The position numbers and the translations under genes are program-made. Shown here piece by piece: positions 20,456 through 29,562 of a stretch of DNA of 64,000 bases. Positions within the stretch are counted from its first letter, which is position 1, and the number at the start of each line of letters is the position of its first letter. This DNA comes from Pseudopyrenochaeta lycopersici (lineage: Eukaryota > Ascomycota > Dothideomycetes > Pleosporales > Pseudopyrenochaetaceae), in contig NHZP01000037.1 of assembly GCA_003313425.1 (NCBI GenBank), positions 186,001 to 250,000 on the forward strand, in the 5' to 3' direction. The notes below the pieces were generated by a model, which was not told where the DNA came from, ran no database searches, and saw nothing but the letters and a program-made list of their open reading frames with translations.

Positions 20456-20674
20456 CTACGCGCAGAAATCGCTCAGAACCTTTGCACTTGACTGGTAGTT
20501 GTTCCTAAAGCAATCGCAGTGGTAGTAATAACGTGTCTTGACATCTGAATTGTGAGGCCAACTCCGCTTAAGGACAAAGCCGTAGCCGTGCTGCATGCCA
20601 TGCGTCTTGAGCGCATCATACGCTTCTTCATAAGAGCTGTAGAGCTGGTCTGGAGGGGGGATAATGTCTTCCAT
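20456..20674 (-). pseudogene. Hop-like MULE transposase fragment, FAR1-type domain
   Basis: Minus strand, ATG at 20674. EEAYDALKTHGMQHGYGFVL and a YYYHCDCF motif match the FAR1-type N-terminal domain at 879-1133. The frame ends after about 70 residues (SDFCA stop), so the MULE catalytic domain is missing. The 5' flank (about 20700-20813) matches 733-878 and carries the insertion site of the copia LTR at 20814. Confidence 0.65.
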
Positions 20675-20813
20675 ACTGAGATGCTCAAGACAAGAAAACA
20701 CATTTGACACCTACGTTCTTCTCTAACTGGTTACCTGCGGCGGAGACGCGATGGTGTCGCGGTAGTGTCGCGTTCATAGATTACGCGCTAAGCCAAGCTA
20801 AGTGATTGATTTC

Positions 20814-20997
20814 TGTCGCACTGGACGTGCTTAAATGATGAGAAGTCAAAATAATTGATAGTGAACAGCAGAGTTGTATTGTGTGTGTATTGTGTATTGG
20901 TCTTATAAACCTGACCCCGCACGTCTGAGATTATATGGCAAGATTACTAATGCAGTTCTTCCTCAGGTTCCCTGAGATGATGCCTTGGCATGCGACA
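20814..20997 (-). repeat. 3' LTR of the copia complex (184 bp)
   Basis: On the minus strand it starts TGTCGCATGCCAAGG at 20997, right after the purine tract GGGGGGG (21001-21007), and ends CCAGTGCGACA at 20814. It is the same length as, and nearly identical to, the plus-strand LTR at 27276-27459. The flank on its outer side is GAAAT (minus strand, 20813-20809), inside MULE 5' sequence. Confidence 0.88.
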
Positions 20998-21011
20998 CAC
21001 CCCCCCAGATT

Positions 21012-24000
21012 TCACTCTGTTTCAGACGAGATCTGAATAGCTTGGGGACTATCCTCTTCTGATGCATATCCTGGGTCAATCCGCGATGAGATATCAACCA
21101 GGCCTAATTGGCGTACAAAGTGAATATGTTTCTCTGTTGAGAGGGGTTTTGTGAAGCCATCCGAAGGCATATCCGTGGTTGGAACCCACTGGACTGCAAC
21201 TTTGCCGTCTCTGTGAATCTGTCTGAGCCAGAGGTTGTGGATATCGACGTGTTTAAGTTTTGATGTCAGCTGTGGTCTCTCTTTCTGGATCAGGCCTACC
21301 GTTTGTTGATTGTCACAGAGAATGCGAGGTTGGTTTTCAGGGTTGAACTCTATCTGCTCAAACAGTCTGTATAGACCTATTGTCTCCCTCACCGTGTGTG
21401 ATAGCGATAAGAGCTCTGCTTCAGTTGTTGAGGTGGTTACAGTCTTTTGTTTGGACGACTGCCACATAATAGGTCCACTAAACAACTTCATAAGATAGCC
21501 TTGGGTGGAATTTCGAGTCTCTGGATCATCCGCGAACGATGCGTCGCTTGACAACTGTAGCACTTCATCATCGCCTGTCTCTACTTCTGTGGAGTGGTTC
21601 ACAGAGCCCGAGAACTCGATGGCATAGTACTTTGTAGCCTGGAGATATGAGAGTACTCGATTTGCGCACCGCAAATGCTCTGGTGAAGGGTTTGTAGCGA
21701 ACTGACTCAACTGGCTGGCTGCAAAGGAGATATCCGGTCTTGATACTACTGCTGCATACAGTATTGAGCCTACCTTTTCCTGCATCTCTGTGATCTGTTG
21801 GATCGTAGCCTGACCTTCGAAAGGTTGAGGACGATATGACGAGATGAGAGGCGTAGTAGCTATTCTCAATGACTGATCTGTTCCAAATTTAGTACAGATT
21901 TTGTCGATGTATCCATCTTGACAAATCCAAAGCTTTTTAGCTCTGGTATCTCTCAGAATCCTGATATTGAGGAACGAGATTGCTTCGCTCAAATCCTTGA
22001 TCCCGTACTTTTTGTTTACTGCTGTCTTGAATTGGTTAATCTGGTGAATACATTCTTGTCGTGCAATAACAAGAAGATCATCCACATAGAGAAACAAGAT
22101 GAGTCCTGTTTCGTTGTTGATAAGTATGCATGGCTCATCTGGGCAATGATTGAATCCCAGACCCTTGAGGAATGATACAAGTTCATCGAACCATAGCTTT
22201 GGTGATTTACGCAGCCCGTACAGCGCTTTGAGCAGTTTCCAAACCTTTCCTGGCGTTCCATACCCTGGTGGACAAGTAGTATAGATCTCGTCGTCCATAT
22301 CTGCGTTGACGAAGGCGTTCTTGAAGTCAATTTGATGACAGAGAAGCCCAAACGCACAGACGAGTGCCATAAGGATGCGGAAACTACGATATGCGCCGGT
22401 AGCTGCATAGATGTCATCGGTGATGTTGTGTTGGAGATCGCCTCTCACACATATTCGTGCTTTATGACGAATAAGGTACCCGGCGTCATTGAGTTTGTAA
22501 GTGAAAACCCATTTGAGTGGCAGCACTTGTTTGTGCTCTGGGTAATCGACTAGTTCAAAAGTTTTCTTCTCTTCGAGTGACTTGATCTCAGCGTCTGCAG
22601 CACGTCTGAACCCTTCTTTCTCTGGATGCCGCTTTAGCTGATGCCAAAAGTCTGGCGGTGGCATCAAGTCCCTTCGGTGAGTACGGATTAACCGTGCCGA
22701 TGCGAAGGTGTGGGCTATTTGTTGTCCCAGCTTGGCACGTTCAAGTCGTAATGCATGGGCTTGTCGACGTGCCTGCTTCTGCACCTGACGTGCAGTGAGG
22801 TGTGACTGAACTGAGTTTACTGTATGATAGCCTGCCCCTGTTCTTGGAAAGGCTTGTGTTGTTGTGCTTGGTTGACGCGATTCGAGGGACATTGGAGTTG
22901 GGTATAGCTGTGGTTGTAGCCTATCCGCGTGACTTTGTGTCCCGTTGGAAATTGTTTGTGTGGATTGAGATTGTGTTATAGGAAGGAACCATGACGGTAC
23001 TTCATATTGGACTAAATCAGGATTGGAAACTGTTGCGTCTTGCATGACTGGAAGTGGTTCTGCATCAGTCTCATCCAAATCAATCTCGTTTATGATGATT
23101 GAGAGCGTGTGTACGGACTCGGGGAGGCTTGTGATGAGCTGTGGATCGTACATAACTTTCTCATCTATTTGCACATCCCGAGATCTAATAACACGATCTA
23201 AGTGTGGGATCCAGACTTTGTAGACATTGGTTGCGTCTAGCCCGACAAGCCAGCCTTTGATGGCTTTCTCTTGTAGCTTGGCTCTCGCAGGACGGTCCCT
23301 TTTATTCTTGATAAGGACGTACGCTAGAGATCCGATGATTTTGAGATACGCAAGATTTGGTTTACGGCCATGGACCATCTCAAAAGGCGTTTGCCATCGT
23401 TTCCTCTGTACTGGAATGCGATTGAGAAGTCGAGTAGCGTGCGCAACGAGGTACGGCCAGAGTTTGTGAGGTAGTCTGCTCTGTATACGAAGTTTGCGCG
23501 CGATGGCCATGATCACCCCCCCAGAACGTTCAGCAGGACCGTTCTGATCTGGAGTGTCTGGTGGAGATGGGTTGAACGTGATGCCCTTCATAATTATGAG
23601 GTCCTTCCACGTTTGGCCTAGGCCTCTCTCACCATCTGATTGGATGTATCGTGTGGTGAAGCCCCAGCTGTCATTTGTGAGCGCAAGGAACTCCTGCGTC
23701 ACAGAAACTAGTTCTTCTTGAGTTTTGTTTGGGATGTTAAAGGAAATATGGTATGCCGAGTGGTCACAGTAGAAGTGGACAACCCATGCATCAAGATTGA
23801 ATGCTTCCTCCATGTGAATGAGGTCCAGATGAACTTTCTCGAATGGATAAGTTCCTCTCCATATCGGAATTCGTGAAATCTGTTGATGAGCTTGTCCGAG
23901 TTGGCATTCAGGACAGAGATCTGAGGTCCGTTGAAAGTCGCGGGTGCCAAGTGCAACTCCTTCGACTGCTTGCGGCACGTGCTTGAGAGCCTCCTTCCTG

Positions 24001-26759
24001 ATATGTCCCAATCTCGCATGCCAGACATCCATGGATGCTACAGCAATCTGAGGCGTCCGTGACCTCCTTGCTGTGGCGAAAGCTTTTGCTGCTTCTGCAT
24101 GAGTCTTTGCTTTGAAGACGGCATGTTCGATATGTGGTTCAACCACTCGAAATGCGCCGTGTTTCGTTGCTTTGAATGCATTCGACCCGTCTGAGTACTC
24201 CATCCAGCATGTTCTCGTGTTAAAGAAAAGCCCTTGCTTCTCAAGAGAATCCATGTTGATGAGATTCCAATGGAAACCGGGTACATAGGCCACATTCTCG
24301 AGTTGAATGAGACTAGGGCCTGACGGAGTGTCGACGTGGACTGTGACATTTCCTATCCCTTCAATATGCGTGTCTGTGTCACCGAACCGTATGGTTTCGT
24401 CGTGCAATGGTTTATACGCGGCGAAACGAGATAGGTCATTACAGACATGTGTATCCGCACAATTATCGAGTCGGAAATAGTCGTCATACTCGTCTTTTGC
24501 GGCTGTGCTGTACGCAAACCTTGATGTGGCAAACGATGCCCTTGACCCGGTCATTGCAGAGGTTGAGGTTAAGGCGACGTTCTCCCCTGTTTCGTTTTCA
24601 GGTTGATTTTTAGAGGTATCAGCTGGCCAGAACTTTGGTAAGGCAATCCTATTTCTGAGGAAGTTCCTCTCGATCTTCGTTCGGAGACGCTTGCTTCCTT
24701 TAATTGCCGTGATGACTTTAGACTTCATGTAGTTATAGAACGGAGGATTGATGTCGCGAGAGGCTTCAATGAAGGCATCGCATATCTGCGACTCGCTCAG
24801 ATTCTCGATCTTATACCGCTTCGCGTTGTTAACGAGAGCAGGCCATCGACTGAGCCACTTGTCGAGACTGGTGTTGCCATGACCCTTCTTAAGCTTCTCA
24901 AACTCGGCTCTGACGTTCTGTTTCTGGTCTTTTGCGGTCGGCTGAATGCTCTCAGCTAGCGCAATGAGTTTGCCTCGGACAGTGTGGATGCCGAGGTAGT
25001 GTTGTTTGAACTCCTGGCAGACGGTAATGTCAATGCGTTCGGAGACCTTATCATACTTCTTCCTCTCATCATTAGAACTATCACTATCAACAAGACTAGC
25101 TGTGCAATGAGTGCTTGCCTCTGACTCTTCTGAATCGTCTGGACGTTTTCTACACGTTGTTTTGTTGTGGCCAGTCTCTCCACAGTTCCCACAGCGCCGA
25201 GCAGCTCGTTGAGGCCCTACTCGATCGTCCTGTGTACGCGCCTTTTTTACTGGATTATTACTCAACGATCCAGTAATACTCAACTCTGCTCCAGCCCCAT
25301 ACTCTAATGTACCTCCCTTCTGGATCTGCTTCCTTTTACGCGATTTCCGTGCAGTTTGCACTGCCAATTGCTCTTCAAGCTCCTTAATACGGGAAGCTTG
25401 AAGGTTAAACTGAACCAACAGACTATCACCGCCTCTAACAAGCTGCTCATACGCCTCCTGAGCTGTACTAGGCGATCGAGTAAATTTACTCAATACTAGC
25501 TTTGATTGAGAGCTAAATTCGAACGAATTGCTTGGAGTCTTTGATTGCCACGGCGTCTCTAGTGGTGGGGCTTGAGGCGGGGTACGGATACGTACATTAA
25601 GGCGATCAATCACTCGATCAGGGTTTATAGGAACAAGTCCTGACGCCTCAAAGGCTGCTTTGCAGTTAGCCTCTGTAAAAACGCGTTCGTACGCGTCTTT
25701 AAAGGCTGGTAGAAAGCCTTCCTTGCTGATATGGAAGACGCGCTTCCGTGCCAAGTCTCTAACGCGTTGACCGTATATGCGCTTTAGAGGGGAGAAACAA
25801 ACTACATCAAGCGGCTGAAGGATGTGTGACGAGTGTGACGGCATACAGAGCGTAAGGATCTTGTTGTCAAGGCAGTATTGCTTGAAATCCCAGCTCTGGT
25901 GGCTCTCATGGCCGTCCAAAAGGAGGAGCCTGTGTGCCCCTACCATACGCTCCTTTGTATGCTTGTCAAAGTGCTTTAACCACTCAAGACCAAGCACGTT
26001 GTTTGTCCAGCCATTATTAGAGACTGAGACCTTCCAATTGCGCGGGATATCCACCTCCTTGTACCACGCTGAGAGGTGAACTTTCCCTTTGAGGATGAGA
26101 AAAGGTGGGGTGGAGTACCCAGCAGCGCAGATGCTCGCAATAGCTGTAACCCACTCCCGATTGCCTGCCTGGACGAGCTCAGGCCGTGCACGCCTTTCAG
26201 AACCAGTAACAACCTTTGATGAGCTAGCAATTCCCATCTGAAAGCCAGTCTCATCAAAGTTGTGCACATCATCTGGGTGGACGCCGTACTGCTCCATTGT
26301 GTCCTGAACGCGTGTAAACCACGCGTTTATCTCTTCAGGATCTTCCCTCAGTATCCTCTGACGGTCCTTTGCTCGATTAAAAGCCGTTTTAAGCTTCTCT
26401 GTACGCGCCACAAATCTCTCAGTCCAATTCTTGCCCACCTTCTCTGCAGCCCGCGCCCCTAGTATGTGATCCGCCATATCCGCCACCTCTGACAGTGTAG
26501 GTGGAAAGCCTCTTGCATCGAGATCAAGAATACACTCGACGATTGAGTGTTCTTCAGTAGTAGTAAGGATACGGCTGTTAGGTGGTGTTTCGAGTCGAAA
26601 TGGTACCCCGCGGGCGCGTTCAGTAAGGGTCGGGCGCTTCACGTTAAAGGCTTTGGCAGCAGCTGTATAGGATTTAAATTGGCCAAGATTGTAACTTTGA
26701 AGAGCAAGCTGTAGTCTCCCTTCATGTTGAACTAAAAGCGTGTTGCGTTGCTCAGCCAT
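21012..26759 (-). CDS. Fusion ORF: Fot1/pogo transposase + copia Gag-Pol
   Basis: One uninterrupted 1,915-codon frame from ATG 26759. Residues ~1-560 form a pogo/Fot1 transposase: psq-type helix-turn-helix (SYTAAAKAFNVKRPTLTERA), CENP-B-type domain (~65-140), DDE_1 core with NFDETGFQMG, LLLLDGHESHQSWDF and SSHILQPLDV, and a CCHC knuckle CGNCGETGHNKTTC (~521-535). From ~565 on it is copia: a gag remnant (…FYNYMKSKV), aspartic protease (DNCADTH, ~767), the HHCC zinc region (ending CPECQLG, ~960), integrase core with PDQNGPAERSGG, reverse transcriptase with YVDD, and RNase H (SSDASFADD, STTEAEL, CDNQQT). The join near residue 563 (about 25070) is in phase and lacks copia's own gag start. A fusion protein could be made if transcribed; its function is unknown. 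The absence of stops in 5.7 kb suggests a young event. An assembly artefact is unlikely but not excluded. Confidence 0.85.
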   Translation of the reverse strand: MAEQRNTLLVQHEGRLQLALQSYNLGQFKSYTAAAKAFNVKRPTLTERARGVPFRLETPPNSRILTTTEEHSIVECILDLDARGFPPTLSEVADMADHILGARAAEKVGKNWTERFVARTEKLKTAFNRAKDRQRILREDPEEINAWFTRVQDTMEQYGVHPDDVHNFDETGFQMGIASSSKVVTGSERRARPELVQAGNREWVTAIASICAAGYSTPPFLILKGKVHLSAWYKEVDIPRNWKVSVSNNGWTNNVLGLEWLKHFDKHTKERMVGAHRLLLLDGHESHQSWDFKQYCLDNKILTLCMPSHSSHILQPLDVVCFSPLKRIYGQRVRDLARKRVFHISKEGFLPAFKDAYERVFTEANCKAAFEASGLVPINPDRVIDRLNVRIRTPPQAPPLETPWQSKTPSNSFEFSSQSKLVLSKFTRSPSTAQEAYEQLVRGGDSLLVQFNLQASRIKELEEQLAVQTARKSRKRKQIQKGGTLEYGAGAELSITGSLSNNPVKKARTQDDRVGPQRAARRCGNCGETGHNKTTCRKRPDDSEESEASTHCTASLVDSDSSNDERKKYDKVSERIDITVCQEFKQHYLGIHTVRGKLIALAESIQPTAKDQKQNVRAEFEKLKKGHGNTSLDKWLSRWPALVNNAKRYKIENLSESQICDAFIEASRDINPPFYNYMKSKVITAIKGSKRLRTKIERNFLRNRIALPKFWPADTSKNQPENETGENVALTSTSAMTGSRASFATSRFAYSTAAKDEYDDYFRLDNCADTHVCNDLSRFAAYKPLHDETIRFGDTDTHIEGIGNVTVHVDTPSGPSLIQLENVAYVPGFHWNLINMDSLEKQGLFFNTRTCWMEYSDGSNAFKATKHGAFRVVEPHIEHAVFKAKTHAEAAKAFATARRSRTPQIAVASMDVWHARLGHIRKEALKHVPQAVEGVALGTRDFQRTSDLCPECQLGQAHQQISRIPIWRGTYPFEKVHLDLIHMEEAFNLDAWVVHFYCDHSAYHISFNIPNKTQEELVSVTQEFLALTNDSWGFTTRYIQSDGERGLGQTWKDLIIMKGITFNPSPPDTPDQNGPAERSGGVIMAIARKLRIQSRLPHKLWPYLVAHATRLLNRIPVQRKRWQTPFEMVHGRKPNLAYLKIIGSLAYVLIKNKRDRPARAKLQEKAIKGWLVGLDATNVYKVWIPHLDRVIRSRDVQIDEKVMYDPQLITSLPESVHTLSIIINEIDLDETDAEPLPVMQDATVSNPDLVQYEVPSWFLPITQSQSTQTISNGTQSHADRLQPQLYPTPMSLESRQPSTTTQAFPRTGAGYHTVNSVQSHLTARQVQKQARRQAHALRLERAKLGQQIAHTFASARLIRTHRRDLMPPPDFWHQLKRHPEKEGFRRAADAEIKSLEEKKTFELVDYPEHKQVLPLKWVFTYKLNDAGYLIRHKARICVRGDLQHNITDDIYAATGAYRSFRILMALVCAFGLLCHQIDFKNAFVNADMDDEIYTTCPPGYGTPGKVWKLLKALYGLRKSPKLWFDELVSFLKGLGFNHCPDEPCILINNETGLILFLYVDDLLVIARQECIHQINQFKTAVNKKYGIKDLSEAISFLNIRILRDTRAKKLWICQDGYIDKICTKFGTDQSLRIATTPLISSYRPQPFEGQATIQQITEMQEKVGSILYAAVVSRPDISFAASQLSQFATNPSPEHLRCANRVLSYLQATKYYAIEFSGSVNHSTEVETGDDEVLQLSSDASFADDPETRNSTQGYLMKLFSGPIMWQSSKQKTVTTSTTEAELLSLSHTVRETIGLYRLFEQIEFNPENQPRILCDNQQTVGLIQKERPQLTSKLKHVDIHNLWLRQIHRDGKVAVQWVPTTDMPSDGFTKPLSTEKHIHFVRQLGLVDISSRIDPGYASEEDSPQAIQISSETE

Positions 26760-26799
26760 TACGCGTTGATGAGTTGTGTAGTGGTCTTGGCAGATTTCG

Positions 26800-26839
26800 G
26801 TGGGTTCGGTGGGGTGGTGGGTTCGGTGGTGCTTGACGT
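26800..26839 (-). repeat. Left terminal inverted repeat of Fot1/pogo-like element
   Basis: On the minus strand ACGTCAAGCACCACCGAACC... starts right after TA (26841-26840), resembling the AGTCAAGCACC start of Fot1-family ends. No matching right-hand inverted copy was found inside the fusion element. Confidence 0.55.
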
Positions 26840-26841
26840 TA

Positions 26842-27000
26842 TATAATTTAACTAGATAAATTTAAAATTCTAAAGTTAATTTTTAAGATATTCTTATTAA
26901 GGAATTTAAAAAAGTAGATAATTCTAATTAGTAGTTAAGTAGATATTAATCTCTAAAGTTAGTCTCTTTTTGTCAGATTACACAAGTGCTGTAAGGCCTG
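26842..27000. other. Very AT-rich stretch
   Basis: About 150 bp made largely of A and T with many TTTAA/TAATT words, lying between the Fot1-like TIR and the region of LTR fragments. It is compatible with RIP-type or other C-to-T decay, but no intact parent sequence was seen for comparison. Confidence 0.5.
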
Positions 27001-27103
27001 TAAGATATAAAAGATAAACTCAGAAGTACTACACAGGAAAGGGCGATTAATAGAAGGACCGATACCACGGCCTTCGGAACCTCCGGAAGCAAAGCAGTCA
27101 TAG

Positions 27104-27191
27104 AAAGGAGAAAATAGAACACAGAATTAATCAATCACGTTCATCATCAAAATTCATCAAAGATCAAGCCAAATAGTCCTTGAATTTGACA
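27104..27191 (+). repeat. 3' LTR fragment of the 60-63 kb copia family
   Basis: The 88 bp ending TAGTCCTTGAATTTGACA match the 3' half of the LTR at 63222-63393 (shared CGTTCATCATCAAAATTCAT, then CAAAGATYAAGCYAAATAG). It is isolated and truncated at its 5' side. Confidence 0.75.
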
Positions 27192-27275
27192 CTTTTGCAG
27201 AATTTAGGTGTAAAAAGTGTTGCGTTACGTGGGGTGTTTCGTTACGGGGTGAACCTCGGTAATGCTAGTGGAAAT

Positions 27276-27459
27276 TGTCGCAGGCCAAGGCATCATCTCA
27301 GGGAACCTGAGGAAGAACTGCATTAGTAATCTTGCCATATAATCTCAGACGTGCGGGGTCAGGTTTATAAGACCAATACACAATACACACACAATACAAC
27401 TCTGCTGTTCACTATCAATTATTTTGACTTCTCATCATTTAAGCACGTCCAGTGCGACA
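27276..27459 (+). repeat. 5' LTR of a plus-strand copia fragment (184 bp)
   Basis: TGTCGCAGGCCAAGG...CCAGTGCGACA, matching the LTR at 20814-20997 but in opposite orientation. The base quintet before it is GAAAT (27271-27275), inside TGCTAGTGGAAAT, which resembles the MULE sequence near 731-745. Confidence 0.88.
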
Positions 27460-27472
27460 GTTATGAGCCCGG
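27460..27472 (+). other. Copia primer-binding site, half-tRNA-iMet type
   Basis: GTTATGAGCCCGG directly after the LTR. It is complementary to the anticodon loop region of initiator tRNA-Met (GGGCTCATAAC), as in Drosophila copia and yeast Ty5, and is identical in core to the site at 12866-12879. Confidence 0.75.
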
Positions 27473-27638
27473 TAGCCCCTTCCTCTGCTACACAGCATCG
27501 TCAGCGACAAAATTCGTCGCAGTTACACATTTCTCACGAAAATGGTTCTCCTCACAGAGCCGACACGACTTTCGGCCGATTGTGCGGAAAAGAGGGGTTG
27601 CGAAAAAGCAATACAACAACCCCGCAACGCATTCAAAA

Positions 27639-28682
27639 ATGAAGACTCAGAAATTGGCTGAGTTCACACCTTTTCAATCTAGGGCATTCATCACTGCTCT
27701 CAATGAGATCAATCCAAACCATTCCAGCACCGGATCTGTGACAATTGATAACCTAAATGATTCTGGTTCGGATGAGACTGGCGACGATGCCGATATCACA
27801 ATCGTACAGAAGGCACAGAACAAAATCAACAAGACTCTCCGGTCCTACCGTAGGCTAAATCCGACTCTCTCCGACAAGAGAATCACGATAAGCTTCTGTA
27901 TTAAGCAGTTTAGGACCATGGCACCGCCAAGCGAAAAGACTGCGAGAGGGCGAGCTGCACACGCCACCCTTCAAGGCAGAAAGCACGGTCATGATTTAGA
28001 CTCTTCGGACGATGGAGATTTACAGCCGAGGCGGAAAAGGCAAAGGGACGACTCTACTCCAACAGTAACCAATTCACCTACAACTCTTCGCGACTGCGTT
28101 TGTGGGTTACCCCATAAGTACGCAGACTGTCGATATCTCAATCCATTATGTGCACCATCGGCCTGGACACCAATTGTTCAAGTCCAGTCTAAAGTCATCA
28201 CGGCAATTAAAGGAAGCAAGCGTCTCCGAACGAAGATCGAGAGGAACTTCCTCAGAAATAGGATTGCCTTACCAAAGTTCTGGCCAGCTGATACCTCTAA
28301 AAATCAACCTGAAAACGAAACAGGGGAGAACGTCGCCTTAACCTCAACCTCTGCAATGACCGGGTCAAGGGCATCGTTTGCCACATCAAGGTTTGCGTAC
28401 AGCACAGCCGCAAAAGACGAGTATGACGACTATTTCCAACTCGATAATTGTGCGGATACACATGTCTGTAATGACCTATCTCGTTTCGCCGCGTATAAAC
28501 CATTGCACGACGAAACCATACGGTTCGGTGACACAGACACGCATATTGAAGGGATAGAAAATGTCACAGTCCACGTCGACATGATTGAGAGTTGTCGACG
28601 TTGGGCCACGACGCTTGCTGGCCGTATGCAGCTTGGTTGGGAAGGAGTCGGCTATGTCTGGCCCGTCCTGACATGCTGCTAA
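27639..28682 (+). pseudogene. Truncated copia gag/protease fragment
   Basis: ATG 27639 opens a gag-like frame (MKTQKLAEFTPFQSRAFITA...) with acidic and basic segments and a short CVC...C cysteine cluster. Near 28190 it jumps to the SKVITAIKG segment shared with the fusion ORF and continues through the protease motif DNCADTH to about 28580, then runs into unrelated sequence. Compared with the minus-strand copy it lacks the middle of gag and everything after the protease. Two amino-acid differences in the shared part (Arg to Gln, Gly to Glu) are both G-to-A changes. Confidence 0.75.
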
Positions 28683-28737
28683 TCACATGATTTCCCGTGT
28701 CTCCTATCCCATTGTAAGCCTTGATGGTTGGGTCGCC

Positions 28738-29562
28738 CTACAGATATATTAGAAGGATTACAAGACAGCAGAACACAATCATAATTACACAGGTGATGGC
28801 GTTAAATAGTTCACAGTCTCCCTGCGTTCGAAGCCTCTGAATGCTGTACATTCCCTTTGGCCCCTTCCTGGACACATCAAAGATGAAATCCATCTCCAGC
28901 TTACGGGTGTCTAAGTCCGCATGGCAGTCGGGAAGAGCTTTGAAATAATTGAACGGGAGCACTTGACACCAATTCGAGAGCATATGGGTTTTGCCCGCAG
29001 CTAACTGACAGCCCACATTCTCAGCGTTGAGATCTTTCCGAGAGATCATCCATACGAAAAGTACATATGTCCAGTTTTCTGCGCTCCGAGGCCTTTGATC
29101 TTGCTTGAGGGCTACAATCAGGCCTAACCGATCGTCTTCGGTCGAGACGCAGACGTGAACGAAGTTTCCGACGCGCAAGTCGCCAATATCTACGTAGGAC
29201 TGAAGCCCGCTCCACTCGCAGAGGACCCCTCGGTGTCTTTTCTTTCGCTTCACACCAAAGTGGAATGCACCATTGTTATACCACGTCGTGGCTTCGTAGA
29301 GGTCCAAACAAAATAATCAGCCAACCAGACAAGCAAATGATCATCAATGAAGGATAAGAGACTTACCATGTGGCGGCGCTTCAGAAAGACTGGGAGGGAG
29401 CGTAGGTAAATGATGGCTTGCCGAACCAGCCGTAGGACTCGAGCTCCGCCGTAGGCGCTCCTCTATCCGGCCATTTACCGTGTTTGAAGACCAAGAAGAT
29501 TCACTAGAAGAGGCAGACAACTGGACAATGCGATTCTTAAGACTTGTGGCCCAGGAGAGCAT
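28738..29562 (-). CDS. BAH-like domain protein with C-terminal membrane anchor
   Basis: Two exons, 29562-29367 and 29291-28738, joined across a 75-bp intron (GTAAGT donor, ACGAAG acceptor), giving 249 residues. The N-terminal ~65 residues are Ser/Pro-rich. Residues ~85-190 show a BAH-type pattern: VGNFVHVCV near the start, then YVLFVWMISRKDL, and SNWCQVLPFNYFKA near the end. In the family this fold mediates chromatin or protein contacts. The last ~20 residues (ITCVIMIVFCCLVILLIYL) form a hydrophobic helix at the extreme C-terminus, like a tail anchor. That is unusual for a BAH protein, so either the membrane location or the BAH assignment should be treated as tentative. The gene ends 56 bp after the copia fragment and shows no stops. 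Confidence 0.6.

Larger units (their letters stand above)
20814..26839 (-). mobile_element. Chimeric Fot1/pogo-copia element
   Basis: Read on the minus strand: a Fot1-like left TIR (ACGTCAAGC... from 26839, with TA at 26840-26841), a transposase, copia gag-pol, a polypurine tract and the copia 3' LTR. The copia 5' LTR and the Fot1 right TIR are both absent, as expected if a deletion fused the two elements. One 1,915-codon frame spans the join. Confidence 0.75.

Noticed and set aside
24370..28580. RIP as the cause of the differences between the two copia halves
   Set aside because: Both checked differences are G-to-A, but neither lies in a CpA/TpG context, so RIP is not supported there.
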